64,000 nucleotides of DNA. It comes from an uncultured Eubacterium sp. GTDB taxonomy: Bacteria; Bacillota; Clostridia; Peptostreptococcales; Anaerovoracaceae. The notes beneath the pieces are model-generated. The model did not search any database, was not told the DNA's origin, and was given only the letters and a program-made list of their open reading frames with translations. The position numbers and the translations under genes are program-made. This document shows, piece after piece, positions 1-7,948 of this stretch. Location: the NCBI GenBank assembly GCA_946555345.1, contig CAMNSS010000013.1, positions 1-64,000 of the forward strand. Direction: 5' to 3'. Position 1 is the stretch's first letter, and every line of letters starts with the position of its first letter.

Positions 1-55
1 CGATCGTCCCGATATTGATATGCGGCTTATTTCTTTCAAATTTCTGTTTTGCCAT
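1..55 (-). CDS. tuf: Elongation factor Tu, N-terminal fragment cut by window edge
   Basis: The minus strand reads 18 codons, MAKQKFERNKPHINIGTI, which is the invariant start of bacterial EF-Tu just before its G1 GTP-binding loop. The start codon at 53-55 is preceded by a strong AGGAGG ribosome binding site at 64-69. The remainder lies outside the window to the left. EF-Tu delivers aminoacyl-tRNA to the ribosome in the cytoplasm. It lies directly downstream of tRNA-Thr, a common arrangement in Clostridia. The identity is secure despite the short fragment because the N-terminal sequence is so conserved. Confidence 0.93.
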   Translation of the reverse strand, partial: MAKQKFERNKPHINIGTI

Positions 56-90
56 TTTTCATTCCTCCTACACAACATAATCAAATAAAA

Positions 91-167
91 TGGAGCTGCT
101 GAGCAGACTTGAACTGCCGAACCTCTTCATTACCAATGAAGTGCTCTACCGACTGAGCTACAGCAGC
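91..167 (-). tRNA. tRNA-Thr (anticodon GGU)
   Basis: The minus strand folds as a full cloverleaf: acceptor GCTGCTG pairs with CAGCAGC, the discriminator is T, and CCA is encoded. The anticodon stem CTTCA/TGAAG holds the loop TTGGTAA, giving anticodon GGT (threonine). The T-arm has the usual GTTCAAGTC-type loop. It lies between sigH and tuf and is probably co-transcribed with tuf. Confidence 0.95.
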
Positions 168-262
168 ACACCAATTATCCCTATGGTACTATATTTTATC
201 CTTGCTGTCAACCAATATTACACAAGGTTTTCCAAGGATTTTCAAGCGTTTCCAGAAATGCC

Positions 263-874
263 TTACCCCCAAAGATAATGAATTATTTTCTTCTTGTTCC
301 GTTGCATTGCGTTATCGATTGATTTCACATTTTTGCCCAATTTCCTGGCGATTTTCTCATAATCATTGCCTTGCAACGCTTCATTTAACACCTGCATCTC
401 AAAGCCACTGAAAATATGGTCCCCATTATGCAGGATATAGGAAACAATGTCCTTGATGATCAAAAGCGTTTCCGGGTTTTCCGCCATATCGGTCACGAGA
501 GTATCCATTAAAGCGATATCCTCGTTTTCGTCCTTTACTGGATTATTGAGGGAAACAGACGTATTCAACGCCTTGTGCTTGTCCCTTCCGGCGGATCTGA
601 TCGCATTGATCATCTGCCTGGTGATGCAAATCCCCGCAAAAGTGCCAAAAGACGCTTCTTTATGAGCATCATACTGCCGAATCGCTTTAAACAATCCGAT
701 CATGCCTTCCTGCACGATATCCTCTTCATCCGCTCCTGCCATATAGTACATCTTGGCCCTGACCTTAACTGCGCTTTTATATTTCCGCATCAAAGCTTCC
801 TCTGCGCCGAGGTTTCCCGCCTGCGCCATAGCCGCCAGCTCGTTATCGGAATACCCGCTATAACCGTTTTCCAT
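263..874 (-). CDS. sigH: Sporulation sigma factor SigH (Spo0H)
   Basis: A 203-residue sigma-70 family protein. Region 2 contains the core-binding and -10 recognition segment (DIVQEGMIGLFKAIRQYD, about residues 50-68), and the C-terminal region 4 helix-turn-helix includes NDYEKIARKLGKNVKSID. Length and sequence match sigma-H, which directs early sporulation and stationary-phase genes such as spoIIA. The start follows an AAAGGG ribosome binding site lying inside the 3' end of rlmB, and only two bases separate the genes, so they are translationally close. The rlmB-sigH-tRNA-Thr-tuf order is typical for Clostridia. A sigma-H target operon, spoIIA, lies at 56.9-58.4 kb of this window. Confidence 0.93.
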   Translation of the reverse strand: MENGYSGYSDNELAAMAQAGNLGAEEALMRKYKSAVKVRAKMYYMAGADEEDIVQEGMIGLFKAIRQYDAHKEASFGTFAGICITRQMINAIRSAGRDKHKALNTSVSLNNPVKDENEDIALMDTLVTDMAENPETLLIIKDIVSYILHNGDHIFSGFEMQVLNEALQGNDYEKIARKLGKNVKSIDNAMQRNKKKIIHYLWG

Positions 875-876
875 TC

Positions 877-1602
877 TTATACCCTTTGCCTCACTACTTC
901 ATACATCAAGATAGATGCCGCATTGGACGCATTCAACGAAGTGATTCTGCCCTTCATCGGTATGGAAACGGCAAAGTCGCAGTTTTGCCGCACCAGGCGG
1001 CTCACGCCCGTCCCCTCCCCTCCTACGACCAAAGCCGTGGCCTGCGTGAAATCCTGTTCGCAATACGGCTGGCCTTCCATGTCACAAGCGCCGACCCAAA
1101 TACCGTTTTTTTTCAACTTCCCAATCTCATTGGAAATGTTTGTCACCTTCGCACAAAGCATATATTCCACAGCTCCCGCCGAGGTTTTCGCCACCGTTTC
1201 CGTTACAGATACAGAACGCCTTTTGGGGATGATAAGGCCATGAACGCCTGCACACTCGGCAGTCCGCATGATCGCGCCCAAATTATGCGGATCTTCGAGA
1301 CCATCCAATATAATGATAAAAGGTTTTTCCTTCCGCTGCGCCGCCCTATCTAAAATATCTTCCACCGTGCAATAACGGTAATCCGAAACCACTGCGATAA
1401 CGCCTTGGTGGACGCCGCCCGCAGACGCCTTGTCCATGCGGTTTTTATCGCTGTAATAAAGCGGAATCTTTTTTTCCTTCGCCTTTGCGGCGATCTGCCT
1501 GACAGAACCTTCCGCACCCTTGGCAATGGTTATTTTTTCAATTTCCCGATCGCTTTTTAACGCTTCCATTACGGCATTCCTGCCTATGATTTTCTCCGGC
1601 AT
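877..1602 (-). CDS. rlmB: 23S rRNA 2'-O-ribose methyltransferase RlmB (SPOUT/TrmH family)
   Basis: A 241-residue protein with an N-terminal substrate-binding domain beginning PEKIIGRNAVMEAL and a C-terminal SPOUT knot. Motif 1 is LEDPHNLGAIMRTAECAG, motif 2 VVGGEGTGVSRL and motif 3 IPMKGRITSLNASNAASI, the TrmH/RlmB signatures. It methylates the 2'-OH of a guanosine in 23S rRNA using SAM. The ribosome binding site GGGAGG stands just before the ATG, 15 bases after the folA stop, so it is in the folA-rlmB-sigH transcription unit. Confidence 0.93.
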   Translation of the reverse strand: MPEKIIGRNAVMEALKSDREIEKITIAKGAEGSVRQIAAKAKEKKIPLYYSDKNRMDKASAGGVHQGVIAVVSDYRYCTVEDILDRAAQRKEKPFIIILDGLEDPHNLGAIMRTAECAGVHGLIIPKRRSVSVTETVAKTSAGAVEYMLCAKVTNISNEIGKLKKNGIWVGACDMEGQPYCEQDFTQATALVVGGEGTGVSRLVRQNCDFAVSIPMKGRITSLNASNAASILMYEVVRQRV

Positions 1603-1617
1603 ATTCCTCCCGCCGCC

Positions 1618-2103
1618 TTACGGCCTTCTGTATTTTAAAAACCTGTATCGAATCCCATTTTCTTCCTGTGCAGGGCTTTCCCACCTCACCTGATATCCCA
1701 GCGCATCGAGATTCGGGAAATATCGGTCCGCAGCAAAACCCGCATCAATTTTCGTCACGTAAAATGCATCGCAATCGTCCAGGAACTGCTGGTAAACCGC
1801 TGCGCCGCCCGCAATGAACACCTCCTGCCCATCAAACGCTTGCAGCTTTGCAAGAACCTCATCCTTGGATCTGCATACGATACACCGCTCCGCCTCAAAA
1901 TGCGGATTTGCAGTTAAAACGATATTCGTCCTGCCAGGAAGCGGTTTTCCGCCTGGAAAGGATTCCAGCGTCTTCCGCCCTACGACGATAACATTGCCCA
2001 AGGTCTTTTCTTTATAGTATTTCAGGTCTCCCGGAAGGTGCGCCAAAAGACCGCCGTCCTTGCCGATCGCCCAATTTTCATCCACCACTGTGATTGCATT
2101 CAT
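1618..2103 (-). CDS. folA: Dihydrofolate reductase
   Basis: A 161-residue protein of normal DHFR length. The N-terminus MNAITVVDENWAIGKDGGLLAHLPGDLKYYKEKT carries the substrate loop, followed by the NADPH-binding VVGRKTLESFPGGKPLPGR segment and the FIAGGAAVYQQFL motif. It reduces dihydrofolate to tetrahydrofolate with NADPH, regenerating the folate oxidised by thymidylate synthase; thyA lies upstream on the same strand, separated by a 493-base spacer. An AGGAA sequence lies about a dozen bases before the ATG, a rather long spacing. Confidence 0.94.
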   Translation of the reverse strand: MNAITVVDENWAIGKDGGLLAHLPGDLKYYKEKTLGNVIVVGRKTLESFPGGKPLPGRTNIVLTANPHFEAERCIVCRSKDEVLAKLQAFDGQEVFIAGGAAVYQQFLDDCDAFYVTKIDAGFAADRYFPNLDALGYQVRWESPAQEENGIRYRFLKYRRP

Positions 2104-2596
2104 CGTTATATCCGTTCCTTTCCTATTTTCTGGCTCGCAAACTCCCAGGCATCACCAAAAGGCATCGACTGCCTTCATCCTTCCTGCTGGATTTCTTTCC
2201 GCAAAGTCCTAATATGGCGCAACTCCAAGAAAAAACAAGTGAAACCGCTGCCTTTCCTGCCAGTTGCACTCCATCACCTATCCCCAACGAAAAAATGCAA
2301 TGCCCGCTGGACGGATACGCCCAGCTCTTCCCTGCCCCGCCTCTTCATGCAGAACGCATATGCGTTCCGGCCAAAACCGCCTTCTATAAAAGTGCCAATA
2401 CGGATGGTTGCCCGCATTCCGCCGCTTTGCCTGCCCGCCGCACCAGCTTTGCTCCGTTCCTGGTCCAAAGGCGCATCCTCATGCAAAAATCTCACGCACC
2501 TGTCTTACGTCCCGCATCCGGCGAGTTCCTTCCTGCTCTCTTCCTGCTGGATTTCTTTCCGCAAAAGCAAATACACCGGCCGCCCGCGCCCTGCCG
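2104..2596. other. folA-thyA spacer with a 26-base direct repeat
   Basis: This 493-base gap interrupts what is otherwise a tight run of minus-strand genes. No ORF in it has a ribosome binding site or recognisable sequence. It contains an identical 26-base segment (CTTCCTGCTGGATTTCTTTC followed by CGCAAA) at 2180-2205 and 2540-2565, 360 bases apart. The material between the copies is pyrimidine-rich on the plus strand and otherwise featureless to me. Confidence 0.6.
2180..2205. repeat. 26-base direct repeat, copy 1 (copy 2 at 2540-2565)
   Basis: Identical to positions 2540-2565. It is not part of a recognised gene. It may mark an insertion or duplication in the folA-thyA spacer. Confidence 0.8.
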
Positions 2597-3427
2597 TTAG
2601 ATCGCAACCGGAATGTTCTTGATCTGCGGATTTTTCTGGTAATCTTCCACCCTGATATCATCGGCCGTGAAATCATAAAAATCCCTGATCTCCGGGTTTA
2701 AGCTGAATTTCGGCGCCGGATACTGCGGCCGTTCCAGCATCTGGCGAACGATGTCCACATGACGGTCATAAATATGCGCATCGGCGATCACATGCACCAG
2801 CTCGCCCGCGCAAAGCCCTGACACCTGCGCCAGCATATAGACCAATACGGCATACTGCACGACATTCCAGTTATTCGCCGTCAGAATATCCTGCGAACGC
2901 TGGTTCAAGATAGCGTTCAGCTTGTTGCCAGTCACGTTGAAGGTCATGCTGTAAGCGCACGGCTCAAGCCCCATTTCCATCAAGTCGCCAAAGTTGTAAA
3001 TATTGGTCATGATCCGCCTGGAATACGGCGTATGCTTTAACTGCCAAAGCACATTATCGACTTGATCCATCTCCCCATGGGGAAATTGATACCTCACACC
3101 CAGCTGATACCCGTACGCCTTCCCGATCGAACCGTCCTCATCCGCCCATTCGTCCCAGATCCTGCTGTTTAGGTCCCGTATATTATTCGACTTTTTCTGC
3201 CAGATCCACAGCATTTCATCCACAGCCGATTTAATCGCAGTCGGCCGCAAGGTCAGTGCTGGAAACTCTTCCTGCAAATCGTAACGGTTTACAACGCCAA
3301 AACGCTTGATCGTATGCGCCGGCGTTCCGTCCTCCCACCTAGGCCTTACATCCTGCCCTTCGCTGGAAAAGCCGCAATCCAAAATTTCCCGACACATATT
3401 TACAAACAACTTGTCCGCTTTGCTCAT
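2597..3427 (-). CDS. thyA: Thymidylate synthase (ThyA, divergent)
   Basis: A 276-residue ThyA-type protein that would convert dUMP and methylene-THF to dTMP and dihydrofolate. The catalytic cysteine lies in EPCAYSMTFNV, followed by the nucleotide-binding LNQRSQDI motif and the region around HVIADAHIYDRHVD. In classical ThyA the catalytic cysteine is followed by histidine (PCH); here it is alanine (PCA), so this belongs to a divergent subgroup. The start ATG follows AAGGAG at good spacing. Neighbours folA, mrnC and cysS are on the same strand. It is not flavin-dependent ThyX: the RHR signature is absent. Confidence 0.88.
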   Translation of the reverse strand: MSKADKLFVNMCREILDCGFSSEGQDVRPRWEDGTPAHTIKRFGVVNRYDLQEEFPALTLRPTAIKSAVDEMLWIWQKKSNNIRDLNSRIWDEWADEDGSIGKAYGYQLGVRYQFPHGEMDQVDNVLWQLKHTPYSRRIMTNIYNFGDLMEMGLEPCAYSMTFNVTGNKLNAILNQRSQDILTANNWNVVQYAVLVYMLAQVSGLCAGELVHVIADAHIYDRHVDIVRQMLERPQYPAPKFSLNPEIRDFYDFTADDIRVEDYQKNPQIKNIPVAI

Positions 3428-3448
3428 CCTGTTCTCCTTACAATCTCC

Positions 3449-3676
3449 TCACAAAATTACATATCTTACAATCAGGCCGATGCCGCCCAGCACGATAACC
3501 GCAACACAGATTTTTTCAGTCGGATTCAGGTTTTCTAGTCCCTTAGGCTGAACGCCCGCTTCCTCCTGCCTGCGCTTGTTTTCCTCGGTGTACTGGCGGT
3601 TCGCATTCGCATAATCCCGCAGCATTTCACCTGTTCTATTTCTAATCTGTTTTTTCTTTTTCACCTTTTTTGACAT
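3449..3676 (-). CDS. Small basic protein with one C-terminal membrane segment, unknown function
   Basis: A 75-residue protein starting MSKKVKKKKQIRNRTGEMLR. The first half is highly charged and lysine-rich; the C-terminal 20 residues (ICVAVIVLGGIGLIVRYVIL) form one hydrophobic helix, so it is probably a tail-anchored membrane protein. An upstream in-frame extension to 3769 exists, but the ATG at 3674-3676 has an AGGTGG site before it and gives the more natural N-terminus. It overlaps the end of mrnC by 35 bases and ends 21 bases before thyA, consistent with operon membership. I do not recognise the family. Confidence 0.6.
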   Translation of the reverse strand: MSKKVKKKKQIRNRTGEMLRDYANANRQYTEENKRRQEEAGVQPKGLENLNPTEKICVAVIVLGGIGLIVRYVIL

Positions 3677-4064
3677 CCCGCCCACCTGCGATTTCCATTG
3701 CCCGCGCAAGCACCCATGCCAGCCGGCCGTTGTCCTCCGCAAGATAAAGATATCCGACCAACGCTTCAAATGCCGTCGCCCATTTGTATGTTACCGGGCC
3801 TGCATTTTTCGCCTTAGTGGTAAACTTTCTGTTCCTGGCCCGTTTCACCAGCTTCTGCTCCTGCCCGGTAAGCTCATCAAACATGGTTTTTAAGATGTGC
3901 GCCTGGGCAGAAGCCTGCACGTAGCCAGTCGCCATACGGTGAAGCTTATTGGTATTATGAATTTCCTGTTTTAAAATATGTTCCCGCACCGCTTGTTCAT
4001 ACACAGCATCACCCATATATGCCAGTACGGCCGTATTAACGTCCTTTAAATTTTCTATTTTCAT
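3642..4064 (-). CDS. mrnC: Mini-ribonuclease III
   Basis: A 140-residue protein matching Mini-III, the RNase III catalytic domain without a double-stranded RNA-binding domain, which matures 23S rRNA in Firmicutes. The domain opens with LAYMGDAVYEQAVREHIL, the RNase III signature region with its catalytic aspartate, and ends with FEALVGYLYL, the second acidic catalytic motif. Its place directly after cysS is the standard Firmicutes order. The C-terminus is lysine-rich and overlaps the next small gene. Confidence 0.93.
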   Translation of the reverse strand: MKIENLKDVNTAVLAYMGDAVYEQAVREHILKQEIHNTNKLHRMATGYVQASAQAHILKTMFDELTGQEQKLVKRARNRKFTTKAKNAGPVTYKWATAFEALVGYLYLAEDNGRLAWVLARAMEIAGGRDVKKGEKEKTD

Positions 4065-4097
4065 GCAATCTATATTTCACCCTGCTCCCTGCGGCGG

Positions 4098-5495
4098 TTA
4101 CTCTTTGATGATCTGGACGCCCTGCGGCGTATCCTTGAGCGTGATGCCGCGCGCTTTCAACAGATCCCTGATTTCATCCGCCCTGGCGAAGTTCTTTGCC
4201 TTCCTGGCTTCCTGCCTTTCGTCTACCAGTGCCTGGATATCATCATCGATTCCCGCCTCGTCTTCCTTCTGCAAAAGCCCTACCACAGATGCAAGTTCCA
4301 TCAAGACATCCAGGCTCTTCTGTGCAAATTCCTTGCTCGCCCCATCCTTCACCGCCGTATTGATCGCCGTAATCAGTTCGAAAATCGCCGAAACCGCATC
4401 CGCCGTATTCAAGTCGTCATCCATGGCGGCGATAAATTCCTGCCTGTACTTATCGTAGCCTGCCAGCGTTTTCCGCTCGGCATCGGTCATTGCTCCGTCC
4501 CCATTGGCGATGAGATGCTTTAAATTATCTTTGGCATTTTCCATCCGCCCAAGGCCAGCCTTCGCCTGCTCCATCAAAGCATCGCTGAAATTAATCGGGT
4601 TTCTGTAATGCCCCGACAGGAGGAAAAACCGCATCACCTCCCCATCGTATTCTTTCAGGATATCCCGCACGGTAAAGAAATTCCCCTTCGATTTTGACAT
4701 CTTTTCATTGTCTATAGTAATATACCCGTTATGCATCCAGTAGTTGGCAAACGGCACGCCATTGCAGCATTCGGACTGCGCGATTTCATTTTCGTGGTGC
4801 GGGAACTGTAAATCCTGTCCGCCAGCATGAATATCAATCGTATCGCCTAAATGCTTCTTCGACATGGCGGAGCATTCGATGTGCCAGCCAGGCCTGCCCT
4901 TTCCCCACGGGCTGTCCCATGCGATTTCATCAGCCTCCTTCTGCGCCTTCCATAATGCAAAATCCAGCGGGTCTTCCTTGATCTCACCGACTGCAATCCG
5001 CGCGCCCGACTCCAGGTCTTCGATATTCTGCCCGGAAAGCTTGCCGTATCCATCGAACTTTCTCGTGGAAAAATACACGTCGCCGTTTGCTTCATAAGCA
5101 TATCCCTTATCGACCAAGGTCTTGACAAATTCTATGATTTCCGGGATGTGTTCCGATACCTTCGGGTGTACGTCCGCCTTCGCCACGTTGAGCGCAGCCG
5201 CATCCTTGTAGTATTCTTCGATGTATTTTTCACTGACCTGCGGCGCCGTCAAGTTTTCCTCCCGCGCCCTGTTGATGATTTTATCGTCTACATCCGTAAA
5301 ATTCTGGACAAACTTTACCTTGTACCCTCTGTACTGCAAATATTTTCGCAACGTGTCAAACACAACGAAAGGCCTAGCGTTCCCGATATGGAAAAAATTA
5401 TAAACCGTCGGGCCGCACACATATATTTTGACAACGCCCGCTTCGATCGGCACCAACGTTTCTTTTTTTCTCGTCAATGTATTATAAACTTTCAT
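4098..5495 (-). CDS. cysS: Cysteinyl-tRNA synthetase
   Basis: A 465-residue class I synthetase. The HIGH motif is HIGNARP, the KMSKS motif KMSKSKGNF, and the zinc-binding cysteine/histidine set appears in YVCGPTVYN and WHIECSAMS with a downstream HHENEIAQSE. Length is normal for the family. It activates cysteine and charges tRNA-Cys. Its start overlaps the end of cysE by 14 bases, so serine acetylation and cysteine charging are transcribed together, as in many Firmicutes. Confidence 0.96.
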   Translation of the reverse strand: MKVYNTLTRKKETLVPIEAGVVKIYVCGPTVYNFFHIGNARPFVVFDTLRKYLQYRGYKVKFVQNFTDVDDKIINRAREENLTAPQVSEKYIEEYYKDAAALNVAKADVHPKVSEHIPEIIEFVKTLVDKGYAYEANGDVYFSTRKFDGYGKLSGQNIEDLESGARIAVGEIKEDPLDFALWKAQKEADEIAWDSPWGKGRPGWHIECSAMSKKHLGDTIDIHAGGQDLQFPHHENEIAQSECCNGVPFANYWMHNGYITIDNEKMSKSKGNFFTVRDILKEYDGEVMRFFLLSGHYRNPINFSDALMEQAKAGLGRMENAKDNLKHLIANGDGAMTDAERKTLAGYDKYRQEFIAAMDDDLNTADAVSAIFELITAINTAVKDGASKEFAQKSLDVLMELASVVGLLQKEDEAGIDDDIQALVDERQEARKAKNFARADEIRDLLKARGITLKDTPQGVQIIKE

Positions 5496-6297
5496 TTTTA
5501 TCCTCCGCTTCCTTTTCTTTCATGAGCTTTGCTTTCTTTTCTTTTATTCTCAATGCCCGCTCGCCGTAAATCGTATTGAGCCGTCCGTTCGCCATTTCCT
5601 CGACGATCGTATCGTACAAGCAGTCTTCCCTGCATTGTATGCAGATTTTATGTTCCGGCGTTGCGAGATTATCGCAGATGAGCTTCTCCAATTCCACCAC
5701 GCGCCGTCTGAGGCACTCCAGCTCAACCGCTACCGGATCTGGCAGATCAATCTGGTCAAGATCCGTGGCTGGCTTGCCATCCCGCCTGACGATCGTCCCC
5801 GGAATCCCCACAACGGTACAGCCATCGGGAACTTCTTTCAGCACCACAGAACCTGCGCCAATCTTCACGTCATTGCCTACTTTAAAAGGACCTAAAACCT
5901 TCGCACCCGTACTGATTGCAACCCTGTTGCCGATCGTCGGATGCCGCTTTCCCGTGTCTTTGCCCGTTCCTCCCAAGGTCACGCCTTGGTATATCGTGAC
6001 ATCATCGCCGATTTCACTCGTCTCCCCGATGATAACCGCCATGCCGTGGTCGATCACGCACCGCCTGCCGATCACGGCGCCCGGATGGATCTCAATGCCT
6101 GTAAACCACCGCGCAAGCTGTGAAACGATTCTAGCCAGCAGCTTCAAATTATGCAGATACAGCCAGTGCGCCGGCCTGTGGAAGATAAGGGACCAAATGC
6201 CCGGATAACACAGCAATACTTCAAGCCCGGTCCGTGCGGCCGGGTCTTGTTCCAATATTGCCCTGATATCTTCCCTGACTTCTTTAAAAAATGCCAT
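5482..6297 (-). CDS. cysE: Serine O-acetyltransferase
   Basis: A 271-residue left-handed beta-helix acetyltransferase that makes O-acetylserine from serine and acetyl-CoA, the committed step of cysteine synthesis. Hexapeptide repeats run from IHPGAVIGRRCVIDHG through VTIYQGVTLGGTG to VKIGAGSVVLKEVPDG. I chose the ATG starting MAFFKEVREDIR; 14 in-frame codons upstream are atypical. After the catalytic domain there is a roughly 70-residue C-terminal tail with three close cysteines (ICIQCREDCLYD) and a lysine-rich end, longer than enterobacterial CysE. A promoter and hairpin lie just upstream (6358-6412). Confidence 0.92.
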   Translation of the reverse strand: MAFFKEVREDIRAILEQDPAARTGLEVLLCYPGIWSLIFHRPAHWLYLHNLKLLARIVSQLARWFTGIEIHPGAVIGRRCVIDHGMAVIIGETSEIGDDVTIYQGVTLGGTGKDTGKRHPTIGNRVAISTGAKVLGPFKVGNDVKIGAGSVVLKEVPDGCTVVGIPGTIVRRDGKPATDLDQIDLPDPVAVELECLRRRVVELEKLICDNLATPEHKICIQCREDCLYDTIVEEMANGRLNTIYGERALRIKEKKAKLMKEKEAEDKNESL

Positions 6298-6357
6298 CCT
6301 TCCAACCTCTGATTCTCGATAAGCTCCTGCGTACGGCATCGCTAAGCGTACACGAAA

Positions 6358-6381
6358 AGAACGGGTAGCGATACCCGTTCT
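6358..6381 (-). terminator. Hairpin at the cysE leader: terminator or 5' stabilising stem
   Basis: A perfect 10-base-pair stem (AGAACGGGTA / TACCCGTTCT) with a four-base loop, followed on the minus strand by TTTT. It could terminate transcription of the M23 peptidase gene. However, the candidate cysE promoter next to it would start transcripts almost exactly at the stem, so it may instead cap the cysE mRNA. I saw no T-box conserved segment. Confidence 0.55.
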
Positions 6382-6383
6382 CT

Positions 6384-6412
6384 ATCTTATCATATCTATT
6401 CAATCTATTCAA
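6384..6412 (-). promoter_or_regulatory. Candidate sigma-A promoter for cysE-cysS operon
   Basis: On the minus strand TTGAAT (6407-6412) is separated by 17 bases from TAAGAT (6384-6389), pointing at cysE about 85 bases downstream. The spacing is ideal and both hexamers are close to consensus. Confidence 0.6.
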
Positions 6413-6442
6413 TTAGTACAATGAGGGTTACAGGAAAAATAA

Positions 6443-7552
6443 TTATTCAAGCGCAAGAAAATCCACCGGATCGACACAGCTCCCGTTTATAATGACCTCA
6501 AAATGAAGGTGCGGCCCGGTAGAATTTCCGGTAGAACCTGTCAAAGCGATTGTTTCGCCGCGGCTTACCTGCTGCCCGCTGGACACCAGAAGCTGGCTGC
6601 AATGCGCATAATAGGTCTGCATCCCATTGCCGTGATCGATTTTAACGAGATTGCCATAGCCGCCGCCATTTCCCGCAAAGTACACAGTTCCCGCATCAGC
6701 CGCATACACAGAGCTGCCCTCCGCCAAAGCGAAATCGACTCCTCTGTGCATCCGCCCCCATCTCGTGCCAAATCCAGAGGAGATGCGGATCGTATCGATC
6801 GGCGTCTTTAAAATATCGTACGTCTGTCCAGAACCGACGGATACGCCTTCATCCCTGTGCGGTGCATCTTCCCCGCCATAGCCGTCGTAGTTCTTCGTTC
6901 CCGTCAGCACGACTTGCTGTACCGGTTCTTCTACGACTTCCTCTTCGATCACCTCTGCTTCGACGGCTTGTCCATTTTCTTTCACGACCTTCCGGGTGAT
7001 TTCTTTCAGTCCCTCCTTGCCTTCTGTTTCAATTTCCGTATTTCCAACATACAGATTCGGTTCAGGTTTTAATTCCTCATCGAAAGCGATCGCTTCCTGC
7101 TCGATCTCTTCCGTGGTCGTCAGTACGGTAAGATAACTTTCGCCATGATTCCCGCTGGTCAGTTTTTCTTCCGCTTCGTCTACCGTCAAGATATCCGGCG
7201 GCGCATCGCCGCACCTGATTTCCATCTGCTCCGCTTTCGTATTTTCTAACACTTCGATATCCAGTATTTCCGTTTGGTTGCCCTGGTACTTCTCGATCAC
7301 CCGTTCAATGGTCTCCGCCGCCGCCTGCTTAGATTCCACAAGGGCAACAGCTTCCCCATCAACGGCAATATACCAAGGCGGCGTAATCACTTCCCCATTC
7401 GCTAAAATAACTGGTATTTCTTTTTCCTTCGGCGCAAAAACTGCTCCTAAAGCGATTGATAACGCCATCAAGAGCACATATGCCAGTACAAAAATAATCC
7501 TTCCCCACCGGGGGACGGGCACCGTTTTTTTCTCTGTAAAATTGGTTTTCAT
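6443..7552 (-). CDS. Membrane-anchored M23 metallopeptidase with G5-like domain
   Basis: A 369-residue protein. It starts MKTNFTEKK after an ideal AGGAGG at seven bases, so the longer ORF back to 7927 is not used. One membrane segment (about residues 17-40) places the rest outside the cell. A middle region up to about residue 250 ends in a G5-like stretch (ending QQVVLTGTKNYDG). The C-terminal M23 domain has the zinc motifs HRGVDFA and HLHFE. Such LytM enzymes cut peptidoglycan cross-bridges or peptides, or act as activators. All zinc ligands are visible, so it is probably active. No spore-specific tag is obvious. Confidence 0.9.
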   Translation of the reverse strand: MKTNFTEKKTVPVPRWGRIIFVLAYVLLMALSIALGAVFAPKEKEIPVILANGEVITPPWYIAVDGEAVALVESKQAAAETIERVIEKYQGNQTEILDIEVLENTKAEQMEIRCGDAPPDILTVDEAEEKLTSGNHGESYLTVLTTTEEIEQEAIAFDEELKPEPNLYVGNTEIETEGKEGLKEITRKVVKENGQAVEAEVIEEEVVEEPVQQVVLTGTKNYDGYGGEDAPHRDEGVSVGSGQTYDILKTPIDTIRISSGFGTRWGRMHRGVDFALAEGSSVYAADAGTVYFAGNGGGYGNLVKIDHGNGMQTYYAHCSQLLVSSGQQVSRGETIALTGSTGNSTGPHLHFEVIINGSCVDPVDFLALE

Positions 7553-7948
7553 TTCATTACCTCCTGGGATTTTTTCCCTTTCGGGAATAGATTCCGTGTC
7601 TATTGTTCCCTGGAAAACCTGAAATGATACCATATGCTTCCTTGCGGCGCATACCGGGGAAGTGCAGAGCGGCACACGGCAGAGAAACGCACAGCAGCGC
7701 AGAGCAAAAAAGGAGGAAAAGAAAGGATACAAAACGGAACGCCTCGAAGCCGCTGCACGGCAAAAAAAACAAATCGACCGCCGCCACGGCGCAGCATAAA
7801 GAAAAGCAAAAGAGAAGCTGCCATAGCAAAAAAACAAAACCATCCACAAAGCGGCGCAGAAAAACCTGCCGCCGCCCAGCAAAAAACAAAACAGAAGCCA
7901 TGCCACGACCGCAATAGCTCCTGTCAATATTTTGTTACATGAAATAAT
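7553..7948. other. Spacer, adenine-rich on the plus strand
   Basis: A 396-base gap between the M23 peptidase and the PHP gene. From about 7690 to 7915 the plus strand is a run of AAAA, AAGAAA and GCCGCC blocks. Overlapping open frames on both strands are a by-product of this composition: they read lysine-rich one way and phenylalanine/cysteine-rich the other. I see no gene. Confidence 0.5.

Noticed and set aside
6298-6442. T-box or SAM riboswitch for cysE-cysS
   Set aside because: I looked for the T-box conserved segment and a specifier loop and saw neither; the leader is too short for both.
7557-7942. Several overlapping frames of 100 or more residues on both strands upstream of the M23 gene
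   Set aside because: They arise from an A-rich, low-complexity spacer, lack ribosome binding sites and read as poly-lysine or phenylalanine/cysteine-rich sequence.
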